Shown here: positions 39,119 through 48,297 of the stretch, piece after piece
How positions within the stretch are numbered: position 1 is the first letter of the stretch
Layout: every line of letters begins with the position of its first letter
Source of the DNA: Gammaproteobacteria bacterium
Lineage (GTDB): Bacteria; Pseudomonadota; Gammaproteobacteria; SURF-13
Assembly: GCA_016195665.1 (NCBI GenBank)
Contig: JACPZD010000040.1
Coordinates: forward strand, 1 to 64,000
Direction: 5' to 3'
DNA length: 64,000 nt
The notes under the pieces: generated by a model
What the model was told of the DNA's origin: nothing
The model's input: the letters and a program-made list of their open reading frames with translations, nothing else
Databases searched by the model: none
Program-made: the position numbers and the translations under genes

Positions 39119-39397
39119 GTGATAAAAACATTCAAGCATAAGGGGCTGGAACGGTTCTTTCTCGTCGGAGAGCGTCGCTTGCTAGATGCGAAGTGGCTCG
39201 GGCGACTGGAAATTTTCCTGGATGTCTTGGATAAAGCCAGAACTGCCGAGGATTTAGCCGTCCCCGGCGCGGGGCTACACCGGCTGAGCGGCGATAGAAA
39301 AAGCACATGGAGTATGAAGGTATCAGGGAATTGGAGATTGACCTTTCGTTTTGAAGGCGGGCACGCCTATGAAGTGAATTTGGAGGATTATCACTGA
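39119..39397 (+). CDS. higB: HigB-type mRNA interferase toxin
   Basis: 92 residues of the RelE superfamily: MIKTFKHKGLERFF, LDVLDKARTAEDLAVPG.GLHRLSGDRK and the strand SGNWRLTFRF.GG.AYEVNLEDYH. HigB proteins cut mRNA on the ribosome. GTG start. The stop overlaps the higA start (TGATG), toxin first, as usual for this system. Confidence 0.92.
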   Translation: MIKTFKHKGLERFFLVGERRLLDAKWLGRLEIFLDVLDKARTAEDLAVPGAGLHRLSGDRKSTWSMKVSGNWRLTFRFEGGHAYEVNLEDYH

Positions 39398-39699
39398 TGG
39401 AAACATTGGCATTTAAGGGTAGACGTCCGACGCATCCTGGAGCAGTGTTGCGGGAGATGGTTATACCGGAACTGAAACTCACTCAGGTAGAATTGGCCAA
39501 AGCGCTGGGCGTTTCGCGGCGCACTATTTCCGAAATCATTCACGAACACAGACCGGTGACTCCGGATATGGCCATGCGCTTGGGTCGGTTTTGCGGCAAT
39601 GGCCCCCGGCTGTGGCTGAACATGCAGCAGGCTTTGGACTTGTGGGAGTTGGAGCACCGCAAGGCCAAGGAGTACGGCAAGATTAAGAAGTGTGCGTGA
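39397..39699 (+). CDS. higA: HigA-type antitoxin
   Basis: 100 residues with an Xre-like helix-turn-helix: RRPTHPGAVLREMVIPELKLTQVELAKALGVSRRTISEIIH, then MAMRLGRFCGNGPRLWLNMQQALDLW, characteristic of HigA/VapI. It binds HigB and represses the operon. Confidence 0.94.
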   Translation: METLAFKGRRPTHPGAVLREMVIPELKLTQVELAKALGVSRRTISEIIHEHRPVTPDMAMRLGRFCGNGPRLWLNMQQALDLWELEHRKAKEYGKIKKCA

Positions 39700-39742
39700 A
39701 GATGCAGACAAAAAAATTCAGTCTCATTAAGCCACTGATTAA

Positions 39743-40765
<1,023 letters not shown>

Positions 40766-40876
40766 CCACATTAGGGTTCGTCGGTCATGCACCGCACGCT
40801 TGGACCGGTCTGCGGGGCGCATGGATGTGGCATCGTGCGAATGAATTCGCACCTACCTGAGAGATGAACGTTGTTG

Positions 40877-41179
40877 ATGGGCTATATGAAAATGACCTTC
40901 ATAACCGAAACAAAAAGACAGCTGAGCAGGTTGTTGGATGCGGTACGTCACGGCGAAACCGTGCTGATTGTGCATCGGGGCAAGCCTGTGGCGCGGCTTG
41001 TGCCTGTAGTTACAAACAACTCTGGTGATACTGATGGTCGTCTCTCCCGGCTGGAGAGCGATGGCATAATCCGTCGTGCGACCGCCAGCCCATCCAAAAA
41101 ATTACTGAAACAACGCCCACCACCCGCAAATTGGAGCATTGTGCAGGCCCTGTTACAGGATCGTAACGAGGAGTGGTGA
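40877..41179 (+). CDS. Phd/YefM-family antitoxin, without intact toxin
   Basis: About 100 residues; MTFITETKRQLSRLLDAVRHGETVLIVHRGKPVARLVPV is the Phd/YefM DNA-binding domain. A Met at 40886 is an equally good start. The gene is followed not by a toxin but by a 20-codon stub (41176-41238), so the module has lost its toxin; the DNA-binding domain may still act as a repressor. Confidence 0.82.
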   Translation: MGYMKMTFITETKRQLSRLLDAVRHGETVLIVHRGKPVARLVPVVTNNSGDTDGRLSRLESDGIIRRATASPSKKLLKQRPPPANWSIVQALLQDRNEEW

Positions 41180-41238
41180 AGTTCTGGGCTAGTCTAGCCC
41201 GCGAGACCCTCGTGTCGCTTGTCATGCAACTGTCATAA
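41176..41238 (+). pseudogene. Stub of a PIN toxin gene
   Basis: GTG overlaps the antitoxin stop (GTGA) as in Phd-VapC pairs. The first codons read VKFW, as in many VapC proteins starting MKFWD.S, then diverge and stop after 20 residues. It looks like a frame-shifted, truncated toxin. Confidence 0.45.
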
Positions 41239-41247
41239 ATCCTTCAT
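41230..41247 (+). promoter_or_regulatory. Pho box (PhoB site) upstream of ppk1
   Basis: CTGTCAT-AAAT-CCTTCAT, two 7-base half sites with a 4-base AT spacer, against the consensus CTGTCAT-AWAW-CTGTCAT. It is in the correct orientation for ppk1, a classical Pho-regulon gene, but a MITE insertion has moved it to about 270 bases from the start codon. Confidence 0.7.
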
Positions 41248-41327
41248 ACCATAGCAGGATGACTGACGGGCGCCTCTAAAAATAGTGGATTTTGGCTTTA
41301 GGCAAGGCGAAATTCTGCGAGGAAGCG

Positions 41328-41357
41328 GTCGCTCCTGCGCATCCCTGCGCCCGCGAC
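41328..41357. repeat. Palindromic unit copy E1
   Basis: Outer stem GTCGC (41328-41332) and GCGAC (41353-41357); inner stem TGCGCA-TCCC-TGCGC. Left half of the inverted pair in the ppk1 MITE. Confidence 0.8.
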
Positions 41358-41406
41358 ATTCGGGCTTCCTGCCCAGCACAGTGTACACGATAGTACATGA
41401 GCATTC

Positions 41407-41458
41407 CGACGTACAGGGATGTACTAGTGTCGCGGGAGGCAGGACGCCGGAAGCGACC
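41407..41458. repeat. Palindromic element copy E2
   Basis: GTAC-AGGGAT-GTAC hairpin (41411-41424) followed by outer stem GTCGC/GCGAC (41429-41433, 41453-41457). It is the long version shared with the copies inside prlC and the FGGY kinase. Confidence 0.85.
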
Positions 41459-41515
41459 GAGTAGAATTTCAACGCCGCATAAAGACAAAAGACGCATTTT
41501 TAGAGGCGCCCTGAC

Positions 41516-43576
41516 GTGGATCTCAAACAACCCGAACTGTACATCAACCGCGAACTCAGCCTGCTGGAATTCAACAAGCGCGTCCTGGAGCAGTCCATTG
41601 ATGTGAGCATCCCGCTGCTGGAGCGGCTGCGGTTTCTGTGCATTTGCAGCACCAATCTCGACGAGTTTTTCGAGATCCGCGTCGCGGGTCTGAAGCAGCA
41701 AGTGACGTACGGGGCGGTGCAGGCCGGGCCGGACAACATCGGTCCGGCGGAGGCGCTCAAACGCATCAGCGAAGCGGCGCACCGCTTGGTCGCCGAGCAG
41801 TACCGCTTGCTCAACGAGACTATCATCCCCGAATTGGCGAAGGAGAATATCCGCTTCGTGCGGCGCACGCAGTGGAAACCCCGTCAGGCGGCCTGGGTGA
41901 AGCGTTACTTCACCAATGAACTGCTGCCGGTGTTGAGCCCTCTCGGGCTGGACCCCTCGCACCCCTTTCCGCGCGTACTCAATAAAAGCCTTAATTTTAT
42001 CGTTTCCCTGGAAGGCAAGGATGCCTTCGGGCGCAGCAGCGGCGTCGCGGTGGTGCAGGCGCCGCGGTCTCTGCCGCGGCTGATTCATCTCCCCAAGGAA
42101 TATTCCAAGGGGCCATACGATTTTGTCTTTCTTTCCTCCATCATTCACGCGCATGTGGGCGAGCTGTTCCCCGGCATGAAGGCCACGGGCTGTTTTCAGT
42201 TTCGCCTGACGCGCAACAGCGATTTGTTTGTGGAGGAAGAGGAGATCAAGGACCTGCGTCTCGCGCTGGAGGGCGAGCTGTCCACCCGTCAGTACGGCGA
42301 TGCGGTGCGTCTGGAGGTGTCCGACAACTGTCCGGTCGAGATGGCCAATTTTCTGGTACAGCAATTTGGTTTGGGCCAGGAGGATCTTTATCAAGTGACC
42401 GGGCCGGTGAATCTGAATCGTTTGCTTGCGATCTATGATTTGGTGGAGCGGCCCGATCTGAAATATCCGGCCTTTGCGCCGAGTGTGCCGCGCCGCATTG
42501 AACAAGCGGCCGACATCTTCAGTGTCGTCCGGCGCGGCGATGTGCTGCTCAATCACCCTTACGAATCGTTTGCGCCGGTGGTGGATTTTGCGCGCCAGGC
42601 GGCGACTGATCCCGATGTGCTGGCGATCAAACAGACGCTTTACCGTACCGGTTCCGATTCCGTGCTGGCGGACGTGCTGGTGGACGCCGCCCGTGCAGGC
42701 AAAGAGGTGACGGTGGTCGTGGAACTGCGCGCGCGCTTTGACGAGGCGGACAATATTAACGTCGCGACCCGTTTGCAGGATGCCGGTGCGCATGTGGTGT
42801 ACGGCGTGGTGGGCTATAAGACGCATGCCAAGATGATTCTGGTGTTGCGGCGCGAGGGCAAGCGGTTGCGGCGTTACGTGCACCTCGGCACCGGGAACTA
42901 TCACGCCCGCACCGCGCGCGTGTACACGGATTATGGTTTGCTCACGTGCGACAAGGCGATCGGCGATGATGTGCATAAGCTCTTTCAACAGCTCACCGGT
43001 TTGGGCCGTGCGACTAAATTAAAGAAGATTTTGCAGTCGCCCTTCACCCTGCACAAGGCGATGCTGGGGCTGATCGCGCGCGAGGCCGAACACGCGAAGC
43101 AGGGTAAGCAAGCGCATATCATTGCCAAGATGAATGCGATTGATAATCCGCAAATCATGCAGGCGTTGTACGAAGCCTCGCAGGCGGGCGTGAAGATTGA
43201 TCTCATCATACGCGGAATGTGTTGCCTGCGGCCGGGTGTTGCTGGGGTGTCGGAGAATATTCAGGTGCGTTCCATCGTGGGCCGGTTTCTGGAGCACAGC
43301 CGGGTGTTTTATTTCCTGAATGACGGCAATCCGGATTTTTATTGTTCGAGCGCCGATTGGATGAGCCGCAATTTCTACAGGCGCGTGGAGACCTGCTTTC
43401 CGGTCGAGGACAGCCGCCTGCAGGCGCGGTTGCTGAACGAAGGGCTGCTGCCGTATCTCGCCGACAATACCCAGACCTGGCTGATGCAGAGTGATGGAAC
43501 GTATAAGCGTCTCAAGCCGGGCAATCAAAAACCTCGTTCGGCTCAGCAGTTTCTCTTGCAGGAGTTGGCAGAGTAA
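41516..43576 (+). CDS. ppk1: Polyphosphate kinase 1
   Basis: 686-residue enzyme that makes inorganic polyphosphate from ATP, reversibly. It starts (GTG) MDLKQPELYINRELSLLEFNKRVLEQ, as in the family. The catalytic C-terminal PLD-like domains are intact: TLYRTG, VELRARFDEADNI, the autophosphorylated-histidine region HAKMILV and YVHLGTGNYHARTARVYTDYGLLT. The gene is convergent with ppx. Its upstream region has a Pho box separated from the start by a 244-bp MITE. Confidence 0.97.
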   Translation: MDLKQPELYINRELSLLEFNKRVLEQSIDVSIPLLERLRFLCICSTNLDEFFEIRVAGLKQQVTYGAVQAGPDNIGPAEALKRISEAAHRLVAEQYRLLNETIIPELAKENIRFVRRTQWKPRQAAWVKRYFTNELLPVLSPLGLDPSHPFPRVLNKSLNFIVSLEGKDAFGRSSGVAVVQAPRSLPRLIHLPKEYSKGPYDFVFLSSIIHAHVGELFPGMKATGCFQFRLTRNSDLFVEEEEIKDLRLALEGELSTRQYGDAVRLEVSDNCPVEMANFLVQQFGLGQEDLYQVTGPVNLNRLLAIYDLVERPDLKYPAFAPSVPRRIEQAADIFSVVRRGDVLLNHPYESFAPVVDFARQAATDPDVLAIKQTLYRTGSDSVLADVLVDAARAGKEVTVVVELRARFDEADNINVATRLQDAGAHVVYGVVGYKTHAKMILVLRREGKRLRRYVHLGTGNYHARTARVYTDYGLLTCDKAIGDDVHKLFQQLTGLGRATKLKKILQSPFTLHKAMLGLIAREAEHAKQGKQAHIIAKMNAIDNPQIMQALYEASQAGVKIDLIIRGMCCLRPGVAGVSENIQVRSIVGRFLEHSRVFYFLNDGNPDFYCSSADWMSRNFYRRVETCFPVEDSRLQARLLNEGLLPYLADNTQTWLMQSDGTYKRLKPGNQKPRSAQQFLLQELAE

Positions 43577-43602
43577 AAGTTAAATATGCGACTAATAGCT
43601 CA

Positions 43603-43676
43603 CCGCAGAGGACGCAGAGGTGTTGTGGGTTTGAAATAACGCATATTCTCTGCGACCTCTGCGGTTATATTTTGTC
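43603..43676. repeat. CCGCAGAGG dispersed repeat (R4)
   Basis: TCACCGCAGAGGACGCAGAGG on the left and its inverted partner CTCTGCGACCTCTGCGGTTAT on the right, between the convergent ppk1 and ppx genes. A hairpin here could end both transcripts. Confidence 0.75.
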
Positions 43677-43680
43677 GTAC

Positions 43681-45195
43681 TTACACAATTCTTAATCTGA
43701 TCTTCGCAGCTTTCAAATATTTTATTTCCTGAGCCAGATCGGCTTGGGTAAGCGGGTGTTTGTTGAGCCAGCCGGCGGGGAAACTGATCTGCAAGACATC
43801 CGCCTTTGCGGTAATGGAAAATTTCGGCAGGGCTTGGCGGCTGCGGCTGCGGTTTAATAACACCGCGAGCCTCAGTAAGACGCATAAACGTTTCGCCGCT
43901 CTCGCCCGCTCCGCCTGAAGATCCGTAAATACGGCAAGCGGGAATTTGCTGCGCTGGCCGAGGATAAGCGTGGCCAGAAGTTGCTGTTCCTGGCGCGAAA
44001 AACCGGGCATATCGGAGTGCTCGACCAGGTAGGCGCCGTGTTTGCGATACTGACTGTGCGAGATGGCGAGCCCGATCTCGTGCAGCCGCGCGCTCCAGCC
44101 GAGCATGGGTTGGTATGAGTCGAGCTTCCATTGTGGGAGCTGCTTCAGGCAGCGCAAGGCCGTCTGCTCGGCGCGCTTGGCCTGATCGGTGTCTACGTGA
44201 TACTGGATGCTGAGCCGCGCGACGCTGCGGTCGCGGATGTCCTTGTGACGTATGCGGCCGAGCAGATCATAGAGCAGTCCTTCGCGCAGGGCCCCGCCTG
44301 TGGCGTGCATCCGCTCTATGCCGAGACTCTCAAACACGGCGAGCAGGATAGCGACGCCGCCCGGCAAGACGGGCGCGCGGTCGCTGCGTAGTCCGGGGAG
44401 CTGGAGACGATTTACATGCCCGGCGGCGAGCAGGCGCTTGCGTAGTTTTTTCAGGCTGGAGCGGGTGATGCCGTCCCGGCTCCAGCGATTGGCAGCAATG
44501 ATTTCCTGAATGGCGTTGATGGTGCCCGAGGAACCGATACAGTTCGTCCAGCCGATGCTGCGATAGTGTCTGGTGAGGTTCTGTAATTCTTGTTGCGCGG
44601 CGATTTCGGCGCGCCGCATCGAGGCCGCGGTGATAACGCCGCCGGGAAAGTGGCTGAGACTGCTCGTCACGCAGCCCATTTGCAGGCTTTCCATCTGCAG
44701 GGGCTCGAAACGCTCTCCGATGATGAGTTCGGTACTGCCTCCGCCGATGTCCACCACCAAACGTTTCCCGGCATCGTCGGCGAGACTGTGCGCGACGCCG
44801 AGATAGATGAGTCGCGCCTCTTCCCGTCCGCCGATGATCTCGATAGGATGACCTAATGCTTGTTGGGCGCGCTGCAAAAAAAACTCGGCGTTTTGGGCGT
44901 GCCGCAGGGTGTTGGTGCCCACCGCCCGCACGCTCCCCGGCGCGATAGCGGCGATGCGTTGACCGAAACGTTTCAGGCAGTCGAGCGCGCGTCTTTGCAC
45001 CTTCGCCGTGAGGCGGTTGTTTTTATCGAGGCCCGCCGCGATCCGTGTGGTTTCACGCAGCCGATCGAGGATGTACAGTTTGCCGCGGGTGATGCGAGCG
45101 ATAACCAAGTGAAAGCTGTTGGAGCCGAGATCCACCGCGGCGATGATCTCCGGCGGCGGGGGCGGGGGGGTGATTTTTTTGGCCAAAGCGTTCAC
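43681..45195 (-). CDS. ppx: Exopolyphosphatase (Ppx/GppA family)
   Basis: 504-residue phosphatase that shortens polyphosphate from its end, or hydrolyses pppGpp in GppA homologues. AAVDLGSNSFHLVIARI (about 20-36) is the first phosphate loop, and LVVDIGGGSTELIIGE the second; the C-terminal HD-like helical domain (RLHEIGLAISHSQYRKHGAYLVEHSDMPGF) is present. Its association with ppk1 favours Ppx. Confidence 0.94.
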   Translation of the reverse strand: MNALAKKITPPPPPPEIIAAVDLGSNSFHLVIARITRGKLYILDRLRETTRIAAGLDKNNRLTAKVQRRALDCLKRFGQRIAAIAPGSVRAVGTNTLRHAQNAEFFLQRAQQALGHPIEIIGGREEARLIYLGVAHSLADDAGKRLVVDIGGGSTELIIGERFEPLQMESLQMGCVTSSLSHFPGGVITAASMRRAEIAAQQELQNLTRHYRSIGWTNCIGSSGTINAIQEIIAANRWSRDGITRSSLKKLRKRLLAAGHVNRLQLPGLRSDRAPVLPGGVAILLAVFESLGIERMHATGGALREGLLYDLLGRIRHKDIRDRSVARLSIQYHVDTDQAKRAEQTALRCLKQLPQWKLDSYQPMLGWSARLHEIGLAISHSQYRKHGAYLVEHSDMPGFSRQEQQLLATLILGQRSKFPLAVFTDLQAERARAAKRLCVLLRLAVLLNRSRSRQALPKFSITAKADVLQISFPAGWLNKHPLTQADLAQEIKYLKAAKIRLRIV

Positions 45196-45248
45196 TTAGT
45201 TGCTATGATCGTAGGGGTACTATACATTGAAAACGTTACAAAATACCC

Positions 45249-46103
45249 ATGTCATCCTTATTCGATTTTGACCGGCAAGAAGAGCGTTATGCGGTGATGG
45301 GTAATCCGGTGGCGCACAGTAAGTCGCCGCTGATCCACGCCGCCTTTGCGCGCCAGTTTGGGTTAAAGATCATCTATACCGCCATCCAGGTGGATGCCGG
45401 CGGTTTTCTCCAGGCGGTGGGCAATTTTCAGGCCGCCGGCGGCAAGGGTTTGAATATCACTGTGCCCTTTAAGCGCGAGGCGTGGCTGATGTCGGACGTG
45501 CGTACGCCGCGGGCTGAATTAGCCGGCGCGGTGAATACCCTGACTCTCAAGCCCGACGGCAGCCGCCACGGAGATAATACCGACGGCATCGGTCTGGTGC
45601 GGGATATTATGCGGAATCACGCCGGCCGTATCAGCGGGCAACGTGTCCTGCTGTTGGGGGCCGGCGGCGCGGTGCGGGGAGTATTAGGACCGTTGCTGGG
45701 AGAAAAACCTGCGCAGTTGATTATTGTTAACCGCGATGTGGAAAAGGCGCGGGAGCTGGCGACGGTGTTTGCCGGGATGGCCAAGATAGAAGTCTGCGCC
45801 TATCCGGCACTGACGGGACGAGAGTTTGATCTCATCATTAACGGTACCTCGGCAAGTTTGAGTGGCGAACTGCCCCCTATCCCTAACGGGATCTTGGCGA
45901 AGGACGGTTGGTGTTACGACATGATGTATGCGGTCACGCCCACGGTCTTTGTGCGCTGGAGCGAGGAGCAGGGCGCAATGAAGTCACTCGATGGGCTGGG
46001 CATGCTGGTGGAACAAGCGGCCGAGTCGTTTTTTGTCTGGCATGGAGTGCATCCAGAGACTCTGCCAGTAATTCAAGAGTTGCGACAGAAACTTAAGCAA
46101 TAA
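45249..46103 (+). CDS. aroE: Shikimate dehydrogenase
   Basis: 284-residue NADPH enzyme reducing 3-dehydroshikimate in aromatic amino-acid synthesis. Substrate-binding [16 protein letters not shown], catalytic-lysine region [24 protein letters not shown], and the NADP loop [13 protein letters not shown] are all present. It is followed 10 bases later by ald. Confidence 0.97.
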   Translation: MSSLFDFDRQEERYAVMGNPVAHSKSPLIHAAFARQFGLKIIYTAIQVDAGGFLQAVGNFQAAGGKGLNITVPFKREAWLMSDVRTPRAELAGAVNTLTLKPDGSRHGDNTDGIGLVRDIMRNHAGRISGQRVLLLGAGGAVRGVLGPLLGEKPAQLIIVNRDVEKARELATVFAGMAKIEVCAYPALTGREFDLIINGTSASLSGELPPIPNGILAKDGWCYDMMYAVTPTVFVRWSEEQGAMKSLDGLGMLVEQAAESFFVWHGVHPETLPVIQELRQKLKQ

Positions 46104-46113
46104 GGTGCGAGCC

Positions 46114-47226
46114 ATGATTATCGGCGTGCCGAAAGAGATCAAGGACGGTGAGTACCGTGTCGGCCTGGTGCCCGCCGGGGTCAAGGCCTTGCGTGATGCG
46201 GGCGGCACGGTGTTGATCGAGCGTGCGGCAGGGGCGGGAAGCGGCATCAAGGATCAGGAGTACGCCGCCGCGGGCGCCGAGATGGCGGCGGAGGCGTCCG
46301 AAATCTGGGAACGCGCGCAACTGATCGTCAAGGTCAAGGAGCCGATCGAGCCGGAGTACGATCTGCTGCGGGAGGGACAGGTTTTGTTCACCTATTTGCA
46401 TCTGGCGCCAGCCGCTGAATTGACGCGCCTATTACTGCAAAAAAAGGTGACGGGGATCGCCTATGAAACAATCACCAACGCCCTGGGTGAACTGCCCTTA
46501 CTTATACCCATGAGCGAGATCGCCGGCCGCATGTCCATACAGGTCGGCGCCACCTACCTCGAACGGACCTACGGCGGACGCGGTGTATTGCTGAGCGGCG
46601 TGCCGGGTGTGCTGCCGGCCAAGGTCGTCATCATCGGCGGCGGCGCGGTGGGCAAGAACGCGGCCAGGATGGCCGTGGGGCTCGGTGCGCAGGTGACGAT
46701 CATCGATATCAGGCTGGAGCATCTGCGTCACCTGGACGATCTCTTTCAGGGTGGCGTCCGTACCCTTGTTTCCAACAGCTACAACATTTGGAACGCCATT
46801 GAGAACGCCGATGTGGTGATTGGCGCGGTGTTGATCCCGGGCGCCTCTGCGCCCAAACTCATCACGCGCGAGATGCTCTCCTTCATGCACAAAGGCGCGG
46901 TGATCGTGGATGTCTCGGTGGACCAGGGCGGTTGCGTGGAGACTTCGCACCCGACGACGCACAGTCACCCCACTTTCGTGGTGGATGATGTGGTGCACTA
47001 TGGTGTCGCCAATATGCCCGGCGCCGTGCCGCGTACCGCGACCTTCGCATTGACCAACGCCACCTTGCCCTATGTGCTCAGGTTGGCCACGCAAGGTTTT
47101 AAAAACGCGATAAACGCCGATGCCGGTCTCAAGGCAGGCGTGAATACCTATCAAGGTCATGTTACTTACCAGGCCGTTGCAACGGCGCAGGGTCTCACGT
47201 ATACGCCGCTTGAAAAAGTGATTTAA
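46114..47226 (+). CDS. ald: Alanine dehydrogenase
   Basis: 370 residues from the ATG at 46114, with [22 protein letters not shown], the NAD-binding Rossmann motif [17 protein letters not shown] and the H-containing [12 protein letters not shown] segment. The enzyme interconverts alanine and pyruvate plus ammonia using NAD. The GTG at 46105 would add three residues and is not favoured. The 3' end overlaps that of srkA by 4 bases. Confidence 0.96.
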   Translation: MIIGVPKEIKDGEYRVGLVPAGVKALRDAGGTVLIERAAGAGSGIKDQEYAAAGAEMAAEASEIWERAQLIVKVKEPIEPEYDLLREGQVLFTYLHLAPAAELTRLLLQKKVTGIAYETITNALGELPLLIPMSEIAGRMSIQVGATYLERTYGGRGVLLSGVPGVLPAKVVIIGGGAVGKNAARMAVGLGAQVTIIDIRLEHLRHLDDLFQGGVRTLVSNSYNIWNAIENADVVIGAVLIPGASAPKLITREMLSFMHKGAVIVDVSVDQGGCVETSHPTTHSHPTFVVDDVVHYGVANMPGAVPRTATFALTNATLPYVLRLATQGFKNAINADAGLKAGVNTYQGHVTYQAVATAQGLTYTPLEKVI

Positions 47227-48245
47227 TCCCACTCCAATGGCGGCTCATCCAGCAGCGCGGCCTGTTCGCGCAATGCGAGGATCTGTTCCTGCCAGTAACG
47301 CTGCGTGTTGAACCACGGGAAATTGAGCGGGAAGCTCGGATCTTGCCAGCGCCGCGCGAGCCAGGCGGAGTAGTGAATCATGCGCAGGATGCGCAGCGGT
47401 TCGATGATCTGTAGCTCGCGCGGGTCGAAGTTGTGAAAATCGCAATAACCCTCGAGAATGTCTGTGAGTTGGATCGTCTGTTCGGCGCGCTCTCCGGAGA
47501 GCAACATCCAGATATCCTGCACCGCCGGACCCATCCGGCAGTCGTCAAAGTCCACAAAATGCGGACCGCGGTCGGTCCATAAGATATTGCCGGGATGACA
47601 ATCGCCGTGCAGGCGTATGTGTTGTATGCTTCCCGCGCGCGCGAATAGATCCGCCACCTGCTTTAACAAACCTTCTACCAGAGTGCGATAGGCAATCTCC
47701 AAATCCGCGGGAATGAAGCCGTGTTCCAGTAAAAATCGTGCGGCGTCGTGGCCGAACTCCTGTACGGTGAGCGTGGGCCGATGACGAAAGATCTGTGTCG
47801 CTCCAATAGCATGGATGCGTCCTATAAAACGACCCACCCACTCGCGTTGCCCGGGATCTTCTAGGTCAGGGCAACGCCCGCCCTGACGCGGGAACAGGGC
47901 AAAGCGGAAACCTTTATAATGAAAAAGAGTGTTTCCGTCCATTCCCGGCAATGGAGGCACTACCGGAATTTCATGCTCGGCCAGTTGCAGCGTGTAGGCG
48001 TGCTCCTCCAGGATGGCTTCATCGGACCAGCGCCCCGGCCGGTAAAACTTCGCCACCAATGGGGCGCCGTCTTCGATACCGACCTGATAGACGCGATTCT
48101 CATAGCTGTTGAGCGTGAGGAACGCCCCCGTGCAGCGGACTCCATAACTTTCTACGGCGTCGAGAATGACATCGGGGCTTAGGGCGTAGTAGGGTGTTTC
48201 GCTGCTCGCAACAGTCTGTTCGGACTTGTCAAGATGTTCGGTCAT
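47223..48245 (-). CDS. srkA: Stress response kinase A (YihE/RdoA family)
   Basis: 340-residue small-molecule-kinase-like serine/threonine kinase that protects cells from stress-induced death in E. coli. [22 protein letters not shown] at the N-terminus, catalytic loop [11 protein letters not shown] and metal site [11 protein letters not shown] are present. It is divergent from prlC with a 52-bp spacer. Confidence 0.93.
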   Translation of the reverse strand: MTEHLDKSEQTVASSETPYYALSPDVILDAVESYGVRCTGAFLTLNSYENRVYQVGIEDGAPLVAKFYRPGRWSDEAILEEHAYTLQLAEHEIPVVPPLPGMDGNTLFHYKGFRFALFPRQGGRCPDLEDPGQREWVGRFIGRIHAIGATQIFRHRPTLTVQEFGHDAARFLLEHGFIPADLEIAYRTLVEGLLKQVADLFARAGSIQHIRLHGDCHPGNILWTDRGPHFVDFDDCRMGPAVQDIWMLLSGERAEQTIQLTDILEGYCDFHNFDPRELQIIEPLRILRMIHYSAWLARRWQDPSFPLNFPWFNTQRYWQEQILALREQAALLDEPPLEWD

Positions 48246-48297
48246 GATCGCTCGTGGTAGATTATTAAGGACTTAACGAATAAAGGTAACATAATTC

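Larger units (their letters stand above)
41268..41511. mobile_element. MITE with GGGCGCCTCTAAAAAT ends, inserted before ppk1
   Basis: 244 bp with perfect 16-bp inverted ends (41268-41283 and 41496-41511) and a TGAC duplication on both sides (41264-41267 and 41512-41515). It encodes no protein. Its core is two facing copies of the palindromic unit (41328-41357 and 41407-41457). It abuts the ppk1 GTG with only the TGAC between, and its right end supplies AGAGG at ribosome-binding distance. Confidence 0.88.

Noticed and set aside
41276-42988. 570-codon open frame opposite ppk1
   Set aside because: Antisense to a well-supported gene; it also reads through the MITE, which confirms that it is not a conserved gene.
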